Assembly: GCA_045106825.1 (NCBI GenBank)
Contig: JBGCFH010000378.1
Location: 1-15,601 of the forward strand
Source of the DNA: CAWVWD01 sp045106825
Lineage (GTDB): Bacteria > Bacteroidota > Bacteroidia > Chitinophagales > Saprospiraceae
Reading direction: 5' to 3'
DNA: 15,601 bases
Part shown: positions 1 to 6,497 of the stretch, piece after piece
How positions within the stretch are numbered: position 1 is the first letter of the stretch
Layout: each line of letters opens with the position of its first letter
The notes under the pieces: generated by a model
The model's input: the letters and a program-made list of their open reading frames with translations, nothing else
What the model was told of the DNA's origin: nothing
The model's database searches: none
Position numbers and translations under genes: made by a program

Positions 1-143
1 CGTATTCTAACTCGTACTTTTTCCGTTCTACTTCATTAAAAAATATTCATGTAACTCGGCTATATTCACATTTTTTAAAATCGTAGAACAAAAAAATTAT
101 TTCGCTATAATACGTGCTTACTTCTGATAACGTACTTAATAAT

Positions 144-171
144 AAAAAACAGATGTCAAAATCTGTTTTTT
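144..171 (-). terminator. Rho-independent terminator, probably bidirectional
   Basis: An 11-base perfect stem (144-154 with 161-171) encloses a 6-base loop. On the minus strand the stem ends in a run of six T followed by ATTATT, a good intrinsic terminator for the mrr / MvaI-remnant unit that ends at 279. The plus strand also ends in T, so it may work both ways. The bases on either side (1-143 and 172-278) show no convincing gene. Confidence 0.7.
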
Positions 172-278
172 CTAAAAACAGGTATATTTAAGTGGTTGTA
201 AAAGAAGAGTTTATTTGAGAGAATAAAATCTATTAGAGTTGAGTTAGATTCTGATTTGTACAGATTAAACATTTTTTG

Positions 279-543
279 TTATCCCAACAAATCATAAACC
301 GAACTCGGCGGAAACAACAACGGCAAACCATTCGCTTTCAACTTAAACGCTGGCCCTTTTTCTACAACTTGACCGTTCGATTTTTGTTTTATTAAATGGT
401 CAACGGTGATAATACCTTGTTCTAATAACAAATCAAATTGTGATAAAATAGGCTTTTTAGTATGTTCGACGGTTGTATATTGAAAATGTTCTTTTCCGTC
501 AATTGTTATACTTTCTGCTGAAACCCAAAACGTTTCTCGATGT
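279..543 (-). pseudogene. 3' remnant of an MvaI/BcnI-type restriction endonuclease
   Basis: This stretch is too short and start-less to be called as a normal ORF. Read on the minus strand it gives about 88 codons ending in TAA at 279-281. The peptide contains RETFWVSAES, GKEHFQYTTVEHTKKP, LLLEQGIITVDHLI, FKLKANGLPLLFPPSSVY. I recognise this as the C-terminal part of the MvaI/BcnI endonuclease family (type II enzymes cutting CCWGG or CCSGG sites), from memory of the family. The frame is closed by a TAA at 555-557, has no ATG, and is not the frame of the Mrr gene, whose stop codon (545-547) directly precedes it. The N-terminal catalytic part is gone, so no nuclease activity is expected. The simplest reading is that mrr replaced or was recombined into the 5' part of a former restriction gene. 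Confidence 0.7.
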
Positions 544-544
544 T

Positions 545-1345
545 TTAGAAGTTTTTAAACCAATTTTCGTCTATGGTAATTTCCTCTCTAAATTCAACGG
601 TCACACCAAGTCCAAGTTCTTTTAATTTATCTGCAAGTAAATCACCATCTATCAAATCAATTACAGGTGCTCCGTCTCTTGTAGCTTCGGCTATTGCATC
701 TCTTGTAAATGTTCCTGTTGTGATGAACAACCCTTTATCCGTTCTTCCAACCATAGCACCACGAAAATCTCTCATGTCTTTTGCCCCAACTTTCCCTTTA
801 TATCTCTTACACTGAAAAATTATGTGAAAACTTAAAATGCCATTGATTTTTGCAATTCCAATCCCATCAATACCTCCATCTCCTGTTCTTCCTTTTACTT
901 CCACTTGTATAAAACCTTTCTCTCTCAATATTCTTTGTACCAATCTTTCAAAAGCATTTGGAGAAAGACTTTCAGTTATTACTTTCAATAATTGTTGCTT
1001 CCATTCTCCCTCGTCTGAAACTTCCTCATCCACTTTCTTCGCTAGTTTTCTATCAAACTTTATTTTCGGAAAATTAACTTCTTGATTTTGATTGATTGCC
1101 CAAACTCCACGTTTTGAATTTTCAATTAGACCTTGGTTTTTTAGCATTGTTCTCACCCAAGCCATCTGATATTCAAACTCAGTCTGGTTAGTATTTTTAT
1201 GCATCACATTCAATAATTCTTCGGGCAATTGAATGATACTTATTACTTTTTTATTAATTTCATCATTAGTTCCAGAACCTCCTAATTCCGTTAATGCTTG
1301 TAATGTATATCTAAAGAAATATTCTCTTTTGGGTAATAATTTCAT
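545..1345 (-). CDS. mrr: Mrr-type restriction endonuclease
   Basis: A 266-residue protein, somewhat shorter than E. coli Mrr (about 304). Residues 1-90 match the Mrr N-terminal winged-helix DNA-binding domain, including a closing KRGVWAI. Residues 125-245 match the Mrr catalytic domain (PD-(D/E)XK nuclease fold): FERLVQRIL (E134), GDGGIDGIG with D160, and FQCKRYK with Q178 and K180, followed by GLFITTGTFT and VIDLIDGDLLADKL. All expected active-site residues are present, so it is probably active. Mrr enzymes cut modified DNA without needing a partner methyltransferase; the modification sensed here cannot be read from sequence. The ATG at 1343-1345 is well placed at the start of the winged-helix domain. 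It is divergent from the small gene at 1394 and runs into an MvaI remnant. A lone TAATTTTG at 1371-1378 on the minus strand could be its -7 element, but I see no matching -33. Confidence 0.9.
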   Translation of the reverse strand: MKLLPKREYFFRYTLQALTELGGSGTNDEINKKVISIIQLPEELLNVMHKNTNQTEFEYQMAWVRTMLKNQGLIENSKRGVWAINQNQEVNFPKIKFDRKLAKKVDEEVSDEGEWKQQLLKVITESLSPNAFERLVQRILREKGFIQVEVKGRTGDGGIDGIGIAKINGILSFHIIFQCKRYKGKVGAKDMRDFRGAMVGRTDKGLFITTGTFTRDAIAEATRDGAPVIDLIDGDLLADKLKELGLGVTVEFREEITIDENWFKNF

Positions 1346-1393
1346 GTGTTTATAAATTTATTTGATTTAGCAAAATTAGTAAAATTAGTAAAA

Positions 1394-1645
1394 ATGCTGG
1401 TTAAAAGTTTAGAAAATCTAAAAGAACTTATTGATGATAATGGTGACTATGTTGAGTTTTACATTTTGTTGGCTGGTGGTCTCATGAGCAGTAAAAGGAT
1501 TATGTATCTTCCAGAACACGACTATGTATCAATTATTCACGAAGTAGATGATAGTGAACAAGAATTAACCTTTTCAGAAATTGCAACAAAAACAAATTTA
1601 TTAGAAGCAATAAATAAATTTGCTCTTTTCAAGTATCCTGATTAA
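1394..1645 (+). CDS. Small conserved-looking protein of unknown function
   Basis: An 83-residue protein on the opposite strand to its neighbours, starting at ATG 1394. The same frame stays open to a GTG at 1346, which would give 99 residues, but the extra codons (LAKLVKLVK) come from two copies of AAAATTAGT and look non-coding. The sequence is acidic and soluble, with no signal peptide or membrane helix: KELIDDNGDYVEFYILLAGG, then SSKRIMYLPEHDYVSIIHEV, DDSEQELTFSEIA and NLLEAINKFALFKYPD. I do not recognise a named family, although it reads like a real globular alpha/beta protein. It is divergent from mrr (49 bases between start codons), and its last 17 bases overlap the end of the methyltransferase fragment on the other strand. 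The sequence join that truncated the methyltransferase falls almost at its stop codon, so it may have arrived with that recombination. Confidence 0.6.
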   Translation: MLVKSLENLKELIDDNGDYVEFYILLAGGLMSSKRIMYLPEHDYVSIIHEVDDSEQELTFSEIATKTNLLEAINKFALFKYPD

Positions 1646-2162
1646 AGATTTTAATTTTCGGAATTTCCTTAATATCAATAATAGAATTAATTTCATTTAG
1701 AATCAATTCCTTGATTTTTCCTTTTTCCTTTGTCAAAATACCTTTCACATTTTCCATGACAAAATACTTCGGTTGCAAGACTTTAATGACTTTCAAATAA
1801 TGAGCAAATAAGTCATCTTTTTTATCGTACTTTTTGCGTTTTCCTGCCAATGAAAAACTTTGACAAGGTAGACCTCCGCAAACAACATCGACTTTTCGAC
1901 CATTGATTTTTTCTAAAAGGTTTTCCAAAAAATCAGGTTCAGTAACATCTTGACACAAAAAACCAGCGTCTAATCCTAATTGATGATTGTACCGAACAAC
2001 ATGTGTCAATTCGCAGTTTTCATTTATATCATTAGCAACCAAAAAATCAAAAACCTTATTATTTGCATCCGCTTGTAAAAAGCCTTCACAATTGATTCGT
2101 AAATGTATTGGTGCAAAACCCTTTTTATCCGCTTTGTCTAAATAGTAATTAATTGTTGCCAT
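1629..2162 (-). pseudogene. Chimera: integrase start fused to a truncated m5C DNA methyltransferase
   Basis: The frame encodes 177 residues from two different genes. Residues 1-25 (MATINYYLDKADKKGFAPIH then LRINC) look like the N-terminal arm-binding start of Bacteroidota tyrosine recombinases. From about residue 26 (GFLQADANNKVFDFLVAND) the sequence is a C5-cytosine DNA methyltransferase: VDVVCGGLPCQSFSLAGKRK carries motif IV with the catalytic Cys (P99-C100-Q101-S102) and YFVMENVKGIL carries the ENV motif (E137-V139). The FxGxGG S-adenosylmethionine motif that should precede GFLQA is missing, and so is everything after about residue 170 (motifs VIII-X and the target-recognition region). Normal family members are 300-450 residues long. 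The protein cannot be a working methyltransferase, yet the fused frame is open with an ATG and upstream sequence inherited from the recombinase. It was probably once the partner of the MvaI-like enzyme whose tail lies at 279-543. Confidence 0.8.
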
Positions 2163-2173
2163 AAAGTTTGAAA

Positions 2174-2197
2174 ATATTTACGGACATATTTACGGAC
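2174..2197. repeat. Two tandem 12-base repeats upstream of the integrase start
   Basis: ATATTTACGGAC occurs twice back to back (2174-2185 and 2186-2197), reading GTCCGTAAATAT on the minus strand, 11 bases ahead of the integrase-like start codon at 2162. Short direct repeats just upstream of a tyrosine recombinase gene are what one expects of recombinase arm-binding or att-site DNA. That role is inference from position and from memory of similar TGTCCGTAAAT repeats near flavobacterial recombinases. Confidence 0.5.
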
Positions 2198-2272
2198 AGT
2201 TATTCAAAAAAACAAGAAGTTGCAATAATATGTTTTTTATTTAGGTTTATTGTAATTATTACAAAATTAAAA

Positions 2273-2899
2273 TCACAAAATCACAGAACAACCCAGTCTT
2301 ACTTGAAAACGATTAGGAACAGACGTTTCCCAATCAAAACGACTGGAGATATTATCTTGTGAATACATTAGCATTGTGAGATTAGTTGGCACTGCAAATT
2401 CTAATTTTAATTTATTATTTAACCTGTATTGAATACCTGGCACAACACCTTGAAAATTAGTAAATGCTACTGTTCTACCGATTGTATTGCTCGGCAATGT
2501 AGTTGCTTTTGAATAAAAGATAGATTGTGTTGTTTGTAATCCTAAAAAAGGAGACCAACGTTCTACATTTTCTAAAAAGTAAAAATTATAACTATATCGG
2601 ATTCCAAATGAACGTGTTTTTTGGTTTTGAGTTTGATTCGCTGGATTATTGAAGGTGAAATCATAATTAATAAAAGAAACATTTAAAAGTTGTAATTCAT
2701 GAAATTGATTGCCTTTATTGAAAGCAATCGCTACTGACGGACTAAAACTAACTCCTGAAGATTCTTGTGTACTTGATGGAAAACTAAATGCAGTATTATT
2801 ATTTAAAATACTACCAGTTATAAAACCTTTCAACTCTACTTGTGCAAAACTCGAAATACTAAGGAATAGGCATAAAATAATAGAAAAATAAGTTTTCAT
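2273..2899 (-). CDS. Small outer-membrane beta-barrel protein
   Basis: A 208-residue protein from ATG 2897-2899. The frame continues 30 codons further up, but that part is low-complexity, whereas MKTYFSIILCLFLSISSFAQ is a classic signal peptide cut after residue 19 or 20. The mature part alternates polar and hydrophobic residues in strands of 8-12 (for example SFSPSVAIAF, HELQLLNVSFINYDFTF, RSFGIRYSYNFYFL, KLKLEFAVP) and ends RFQVRLGCSVIL, the pattern of an 8-stranded outer-membrane barrel. The specific function is unknown. The gene stands alone between the scar region and a plus-strand transcription unit. I saw no clear terminator after it and no TAnnTTTG promoter in front. Confidence 0.75.
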   Translation of the reverse strand: MKTYFSIILCLFLSISSFAQVELKGFITGSILNNNTAFSFPSSTQESSGVSFSPSVAIAFNKGNQFHELQLLNVSFINYDFTFNNPANQTQNQKTRSFGIRYSYNFYFLENVERWSPFLGLQTTQSIFYSKATTLPSNTIGRTVAFTNFQGVVPGIQYRLNNKLKLEFAVPTNLTMLMYSQDNISSRFDWETSVPNRFQVRLGCSVIL

Positions 2900-3065
2900 T
2901 GTTAATTTTTTGTATAAAAAAAAAAAATTAAAGGTATATAAAGTATCAAAACGCAGTATATTGATTATTATCACTATTTTTTTAATCAAAAATTGTCATT
3001 TTCTAATCATATAAAAGTTAAAATGAATATTTTTAGTTAAGATTTAAAAAAAAGATGTGGTAACT

Positions 3066-3097
3066 GTTGATTTATCAAAAGATTATTTATAATTTTG
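3066..3097 (+). promoter_or_regulatory. Bacteroidota-type promoter for a plus-strand transcript
   Basis: GTTG at 3066-3069 and TAATTTTG at 3090-3097 are separated by 20 bases, matching the -33 (TTG core) and -7 (TAnnTTTG) elements of the primary sigma factor of Bacteroidota. A start near 3104 is predicted. No long plus-strand gene follows, which points to the small RNA annotated next. Confidence 0.45.
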
Positions 3098-3103
3098 AGA
3101 GGT

Positions 3104-3224
3104 AATGAGTTGTAGAACTCATGAGGTGATTGAGAAAATCGCTGAATAAAAAGGTTTTTGTGAGTGTTTGTTCATAGTTTTTGTTTTTTCATAGAATCCC
3201 CGATATCCTTCGGGGATTTTTGTT
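3104..3224 (+). ncRNA. Candidate small RNA (about 120 nt), possibly with a 14-codon ORF
   Basis: The only plus-strand signals in this 392-base stretch between two minus-strand genes line up as one unit: a promoter (3066-3097), a 7-base perfect hairpin with a GTAG loop at 3105-3122 (ATGAGTT / AACTCAT), and a one-directional terminator (3195-3230). The first ATG (3105-3107) opens a 14-codon frame, MSCRTHEVIEKIAE, stopping at 3149. It would be nearly leaderless and may be chance. I do not recognise the RNA: no SRP, tmRNA or RNase P signature is visible. Expression is inferred from signals only. Confidence 0.4.
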
Positions 3225-3230
3225 TTTTAT
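3195..3230 (+). terminator. Strong plus-strand intrinsic terminator
   Basis: AATCCCCGA at 3195-3203 pairs perfectly with TCGGGGATT at 3210-3218 around a 6-base loop, followed by TTTGTTTTTT. The other strand lacks a T run after the stem, so it acts for plus-strand transcription. It therefore cannot serve cinA, which ends at 3292 on the minus strand. Confidence 0.75.
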
Positions 3231-3291
3231 AGCATTTCTATTTTATTTCAGTCAATTTTCAATTATTATGTTCTTATAAAAAATCAGTTAC

Positions 3292-4536
3292 TTATTGAGA
3301 AATAATCATTCGTCTCAAAAAGTTCAATGCAAAAGTCGTTGTATATTGAATGTTTTTTAACCTGTCTTTCGACAAATGTAGTTTATGTGTACGAATTTCT
3401 TCACTATTACCGACAGCGACCCAAATCGTTCCAACAGGTTTATCTGGTGTTCCTCCATTTGGCCCAGCAATACCAGAAACTGCAATCGCATAATTAGTTT
3501 CCATGACTTTCAAAACACCTTGTACCATTTCTCGAACCGTTGCTTCACTTACAGCACCATGATTTATCAAAGTTGCTTCCTGAACATTTAAGACATTCAT
3601 TTTGATACGATTATCATAAGCGATTACACTTCCGTGAAAATACGCTGACGAACCAGAAACACTCGTGATTTTATGTGCAATCAATCCACCAGTACAACTT
3701 TCAGCAGTTGCAACTGTCAAGTTTCTATTTTTCAAAACCTCACCAAATGCTTCTTCAAAAGGAGTTGTTCCATAACCAAAAATGTATCGTGGAAGCAAAG
3801 TTTTGAGTTCTTCCACTTTTGAATCTAACAACGCATCCAAAACAGTTGCATCATCACCAGTCACAGACAATCTCAAACGCACTTTCCCAATATTCGGTAA
3901 GTAAGCCAATTTGATATTGTCTTTCGCTAAACTATCTTCAAAATCAGCAATAATTTCCGCAATTTTAGATTCCCCTTGACCAACTGTTAGAATTGTTCTA
4001 TGACGAATTGTTTTAGTTTTGAAGGTTGATTTTATTTTTGGAATCGCTTGATGTTCCATAATATACTTCATCTCATAAGGAACACCAGGCATCGAAATTA
4101 GAACTTTTCCATTTTTTTCAAACCACATTCCTGGAGCTGTTCCCATTTGATTTTCTAAGTGTTGAATACCGACAGGCATCCAAGATTGTTCTCGATGTGC
4201 TTCGGTTAGTTTGCGTCCAAACCTTGTAATTAATCGTTCGATAATATCAAAAGTCGGTTGATGAAAAGCCATCGGGAAATCAAATAAATCCGCTAACGTT
4301 TTTTTTGTAATATCGTCTTTTGTTGGGCCTAAACCACCAGTTGTCAATACTAAATCACCTTGCGACAACGCTCGATTAACGGCACTTAGAATACTTTCTT
4401 TATCATCTTTACAAGTGATAATTTCCGTTACTGAAATACCAACAGCATTCAGTTGCTGAGCCATCCAAGCAGAGTTTGTATCTACTATTTGACCAATTAA
4501 AATCTCATCACCAATCGTAATTATTTGTGCGTTCAT
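3292..4536 (-). CDS. cinA: CinA family protein (nicotinamide-nucleotide amidase)
   Basis: A 414-residue full-length CinA. Residues 1-165 are the molybdopterin-binding-like domain (IGDEILIGQIVDTNSAWMA, TTGGLGPTKDD at 65-75, SMPGVPYEM at 148-156). Residues 258-410 are the C-terminal amidase domain (TVATAESCTGGLIAHKITS with S280, then GSSAYFHGSVIAYDNRIK, and AVSGIAGPNGGTPDKPVGTI at 352-371). The C-terminal domain in this family removes the amide from nicotinamide mononucleotide in pyridine-nucleotide salvage, and the N-terminal domain of some members is an ADP-ribose pyrophosphatase. The start at 4534-4536 (MNAQIITIGDEIL) fits the family. The open frame upstream to a GTG at 4707 would add 57 residues of LPK repeats translated from a minisatellite and is rejected. 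cinA follows porQ on the same strand with 187 bases between them and no visible promoter, so it may be co-transcribed with porQ. The repeat array ends 6 bases before its ATG and replaces the usual leader. Confidence 0.95.
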   Translation of the reverse strand: MNAQIITIGDEILIGQIVDTNSAWMAQQLNAVGISVTEIITCKDDKESILSAVNRALSQGDLVLTTGGLGPTKDDITKKTLADLFDFPMAFHQPTFDIIERLITRFGRKLTEAHREQSWMPVGIQHLENQMGTAPGMWFEKNGKVLISMPGVPYEMKYIMEHQAIPKIKSTFKTKTIRHRTILTVGQGESKIAEIIADFEDSLAKDNIKLAYLPNIGKVRLRLSVTGDDATVLDALLDSKVEELKTLLPRYIFGYGTTPFEEAFGEVLKNRNLTVATAESCTGGLIAHKITSVSGSSAYFHGSVIAYDNRIKMNVLNVQEATLINHGAVSEATVREMVQGVLKVMETNYAIAVSGIAGPNGGTPDKPVGTIWVAVGNSEEIRTHKLHLSKDRLKNIQYTTTFALNFLRRMIISQ

Positions 4537-4542
4537 TTTTAG

Positions 4543-4704
4543 TTTTAGTAGTTTTAGTAGTTTTGGTAGTTTTGGTAGTTTTGGTAGTTTTAGTAGTTTT
4601 GGTAGTTTTGGTAGTTTTGGTAGTTTTGGTAGTTTTGGTAGTTTTGGTAGTTTTGGTAGTTTTGGTAGTTTTGGTAGTTTTGGTAGTTTTGGTAGTTTTG
4701 GTAA
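4543..4704. repeat. Minisatellite: 18 units of TTTTGGTAG
   Basis: Eighteen 9-base units run without a gap. Units 1, 2 and 6 (counted from cinA) read TTTTAGTAG, the last unit ends in AA, and the others are identical. Since 9 is a multiple of 3 and the unit has no stop on the cinA strand, it reads as leucine-proline-lysine and creates a false N-terminal extension. The first unit is 6 bases from cinA's ATG and the last is 19 bases from the porQ stop. A small inverted copy (GTAGTTTT 4692-4699 with AAAACTAC 4711-4718) allows a hairpin at the porQ end. Near-identity of the units implies recent expansion by slippage. Confidence 0.98.
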
Positions 4705-4723
4705 CACGTTAAAACTACTGAAA

Positions 4724-5767
4724 CTATTTAAACTCCGTAAGATTTGTTGAAATTGTCAGTTGATTTGCTCCGCCAGCTAAGTGATAAACGCTGCGACCAT
4801 AATCAATTCTAAAACGATTAATTTTCAAACCAAGTCCAAAATTAAATCCTGCTAAACTAACCGTATTTGGTATAGAAAGTTCACCTCTACGAAGATGATT
4901 GTAACCAACTCTCATTCTGAAGTTTTGTTTTTTTCCTAATAAAAACTCTCCATTGAAAATAAAGTGTCGGGCTAAATTATCAAAAAAATAAGATTGTTCT
5001 TCTGGTTCTGATTCTTCTCCAAAAACTAATACAGGTTCATCAATATTCGGGTCATTGTAGCGAATATTCCAACGATGCAAATTATGAACAATGATAGAAA
5101 ATCGTAACGGCAAGTGTTTTAATTTTTTTGAAATACCAATTTGCATATCAAAAGGTAGAGATTCAAAATTATCAGACTGAAAAGTCGTAATTTGTGAACC
5201 CATATTTTTAAATAATAAAGTCGCTGTAAAACGTTTTGCTGTATCGCTATAAAAAACAGCAGCATCACCAGCGATTCCGAGAGATTGATAGGCTTCAAAC
5301 TGGGAATTCAAAACTTTTAGATTCGCACCAAAACTCAATCGCTCATTATATTGTCTTCCTGCACCAATTGTTACAGCATATTCATTTGCTGAAAATGTTC
5401 CATTTACCGTTCCTGTCGGATCTGTTAATTGAAAATCACCATAAGCCGCATATTGAATACCAGCATGAAATGTCGTATTAATTTTATCAACATGATTGCC
5501 ATAACCGAAATATCCATGACTAATATCAGCTAAATAAAAAGCGTGATTAAACGTCAGATTATGATGCATGGAAGAATTTAAAACCGCAGGATTATGATAG
5601 GCTAAAGCAACGTCAGCATCTTTCACCGTAATCAAGTTTCCTCCTAAAGCAGCAACTCGTGCAGTATGTGGTAAAGTTGTAAATGTATAAACATTTTCGC
5701 CACCGATTTGAGCTTGAATACTTTGAACCGTAAGGGCAAATATTAATAAAGAAAAAATACGTTTCAT
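4724..5767 (-). CDS. porQ: Type IX secretion system protein PorQ
   Basis: A 347-residue protein with the start chosen at ATG 5765-5767 because MKRIFSLLIFALTVQSIQAQ is a clean signal peptide. An open extension to 5875 reads through an inverted repeat and is not coding-like. The mature protein begins IGGENVYTFTTLPHTARVAA and continues LGGNLITVKDADVALAYHNP, the hallmark start of PorQ, then a run of beta-barrel strands ending in RIDYGRSVYHLAGGANQLTI. PorQ is an outer-membrane protein of the PorV/FadL-like barrel group; in T9SS work it is linked with PorU, PorV and PorZ at the cell-surface attachment complex that processes and anchors secreted cargo. Its presence argues for a T9SS-bearing Bacteroidota. 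cinA follows downstream. Its 5' leader contains a heptad inverted repeat (5797-5921). Confidence 0.9.
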   Translation of the reverse strand: MKRIFSLLIFALTVQSIQAQIGGENVYTFTTLPHTARVAALGGNLITVKDADVALAYHNPAVLNSSMHHNLTFNHAFYLADISHGYFGYGNHVDKINTTFHAGIQYAAYGDFQLTDPTGTVNGTFSANEYAVTIGAGRQYNERLSFGANLKVLNSQFEAYQSLGIAGDAAVFYSDTAKRFTATLLFKNMGSQITTFQSDNFESLPFDMQIGISKKLKHLPLRFSIIVHNLHRWNIRYNDPNIDEPVLVFGEESEPEEQSYFFDNLARHFIFNGEFLLGKKQNFRMRVGYNHLRRGELSIPNTVSLAGFNFGLGLKINRFRIDYGRSVYHLAGGANQLTISTNLTEFK

Positions 5768-5796
5768 AACTATATTTTGTGCAATTTTTAAAAAGA

Positions 5797-5921
5797 ACGA
5801 GTTGTGAGTTGTGAGTTGCGAGTTTGACATATTGACACCAGATTTCATCTTTTTAAAATTTAGTAAAAACCACAATCTATCGTTGATTCGTCAAACTCGC
5901 AACTCATAACCCGTAACTCGT
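5797..5921. repeat. Inverted repeat built of 7-base units, in the porQ leader
   Basis: The 32-base arms 5797-5828 and 5890-5921 are inverted copies with 28 of 32 matches, the innermost 17 perfect, around a 61-base spacer. Three of the four differences would still pair as G-T. Each arm is itself a tandem of 7-mers: GAGTTGT, GAGTTGT, GAGTTGC, GAGTTTG on the left (5799-5826), and CAAACTC, GCAACTC, ATAACCC, GTAACTC, GTAACTA on the right (5892-5926). The element lies 30 bases upstream of the porQ start and would form a long stem in its leader RNA. Confidence 0.85.
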
Positions 5922-5933
5922 AACTAACTAACG

Positions 5934-5941
5934 CAAATGTA
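5934..5941 (-). promoter_or_regulatory. Possible -7 element for porQ
   Basis: TACATTTG on the minus strand fits TAnnTTTG, in the gap between the upstream gene's stop (5994) and porQ. No TTTG lies 19-21 bases upstream of it, so only half of the promoter is visible. If used, the transcript would start near 5927 and carry the whole heptad inverted repeat in its leader. Confidence 0.25.
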
Positions 5942-5993
5942 AAAAGAAGCGTTGTCTAAAGGGAATAATTTAAGTTGAAGTGTCGTAAAACAA

Positions 5994-6419
5994 TCAATAT
6001 TCATCGGTATCTAAAATATCGTCTAAATCATCATACGTTTCTTGTACTCCGAATTGTTCTAAAACGATATTGTTATTCAACAAAGTGATAGAACCAAAGA
6101 CAAATAAACAAACCATCAAGAAAAGTCCAAGCATTTCAATATCAATAAAATCATTTTCTTCTAAAAACATTCCCAAAAGACAGAGTACAAGTCCAGCAGT
6201 CAACATAAAACTCGTTAGTCGTAAAGCCCACACTTTTTTTGTAAACATACCAACAGCACAAATTATAAAAAGTGCTAAAAAGATAAGGAAAATCAATATT
6301 TCTTCTATCATAACATCATCGTACTTTAACTCCGCAATTACTAATGAAGTGATTAAAATTATTGGGGCTAAAAGGGTTATTCCGAAGATTGTTCCTAAAT
6401 GTAGCTTATTTTTAAACAT
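5994..6419 (-). CDS. Four-helix inner-membrane protein of unknown function
   Basis: A 141-residue protein starting at ATG 6417-6419. The frame extends 11 codons further upstream, but those codons lie in the stem of the MFS terminator. Four hydrophobic segments are visible at about residues 9-30 (GTIFGITLLAPIILITSLVI), 39-60, 66-86 and 95-114, followed by a short acidic, cytoplasmic-looking tail (ETYDDLDDILDTDEY). No catalytic or binding motif is seen and I do not recognise a family. It sits between the MFS gene's terminator and porQ, so it is probably its own unit or leads the porQ-cinA group. No clear promoter was found. Confidence 0.75.
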   Translation of the reverse strand: MFKNKLHLGTIFGITLLAPIILITSLVIAELKYDDVMIEEILIFLIFLALFIICAVGMFTKKVWALRLTSFMLTAGLVLCLLGMFLEENDFIDIEMLGLFLMVCLFVFGSITLLNNNIVLEQFGVQETYDDLDDILDTDEY

Positions 6420-6440
6420 GATTAATTGATTTAAAAATGA

Positions 6441-6477
6441 AAAAAAACGCATTGACTAAAGATGGTCAATGCGTTTT
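6441..6477 (-). terminator. Intrinsic terminator after the MFS transporter gene
   Basis: A 13-base perfect stem (6444-6456 with 6465-6477) with an 8-base loop is followed on the minus strand by an unbroken T run. It begins 20 bases past the MFS stop codon. Confidence 0.85.
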
Positions 6478-6497
6478 GAAAATCAAAAAATATAGAT

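Noticed and set aside
25..89. GTTCTAC / GTAGAAC inverted repeat at the left end
   Set aside because: Only 7 bases with a 51-base gap; expected by chance in this composition.
1371..1378. TAATTTTG on the minus strand as an mrr promoter
   Set aside because: Fits the -7 element and lies 26 bases before the ATG, but no -33 element is visible; too weak to annotate alone in AT-rich DNA.
2168..2362. 64-codon plus-strand frame
   Set aside because: It begins in the recombinase repeat region and runs antisense into the outer-membrane barrel gene; composition is not protein-like.
4543..4704. CRISPR array
   Set aside because: Units are 9 bases with no spacers; a plain minisatellite.
4537..4707. 57-residue LPK-repeat N-terminal extension of CinA from a GTG start
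   Set aside because: It is a translation of a tandem 9-base DNA repeat; the family starts at MNAQIITIGDEIL, and a GTG start inside a minisatellite is unsupported.
4527..4712. Plus-strand frame of valine-leucine repeats
   Set aside because: Mirror image of the same minisatellite, overlapping the start of cinA.
6070..6429. 119-codon plus-strand frame
   Set aside because: Antisense to a convincing four-helix membrane protein; lysine- and isoleucine-rich shadow of hydrophobic codons.
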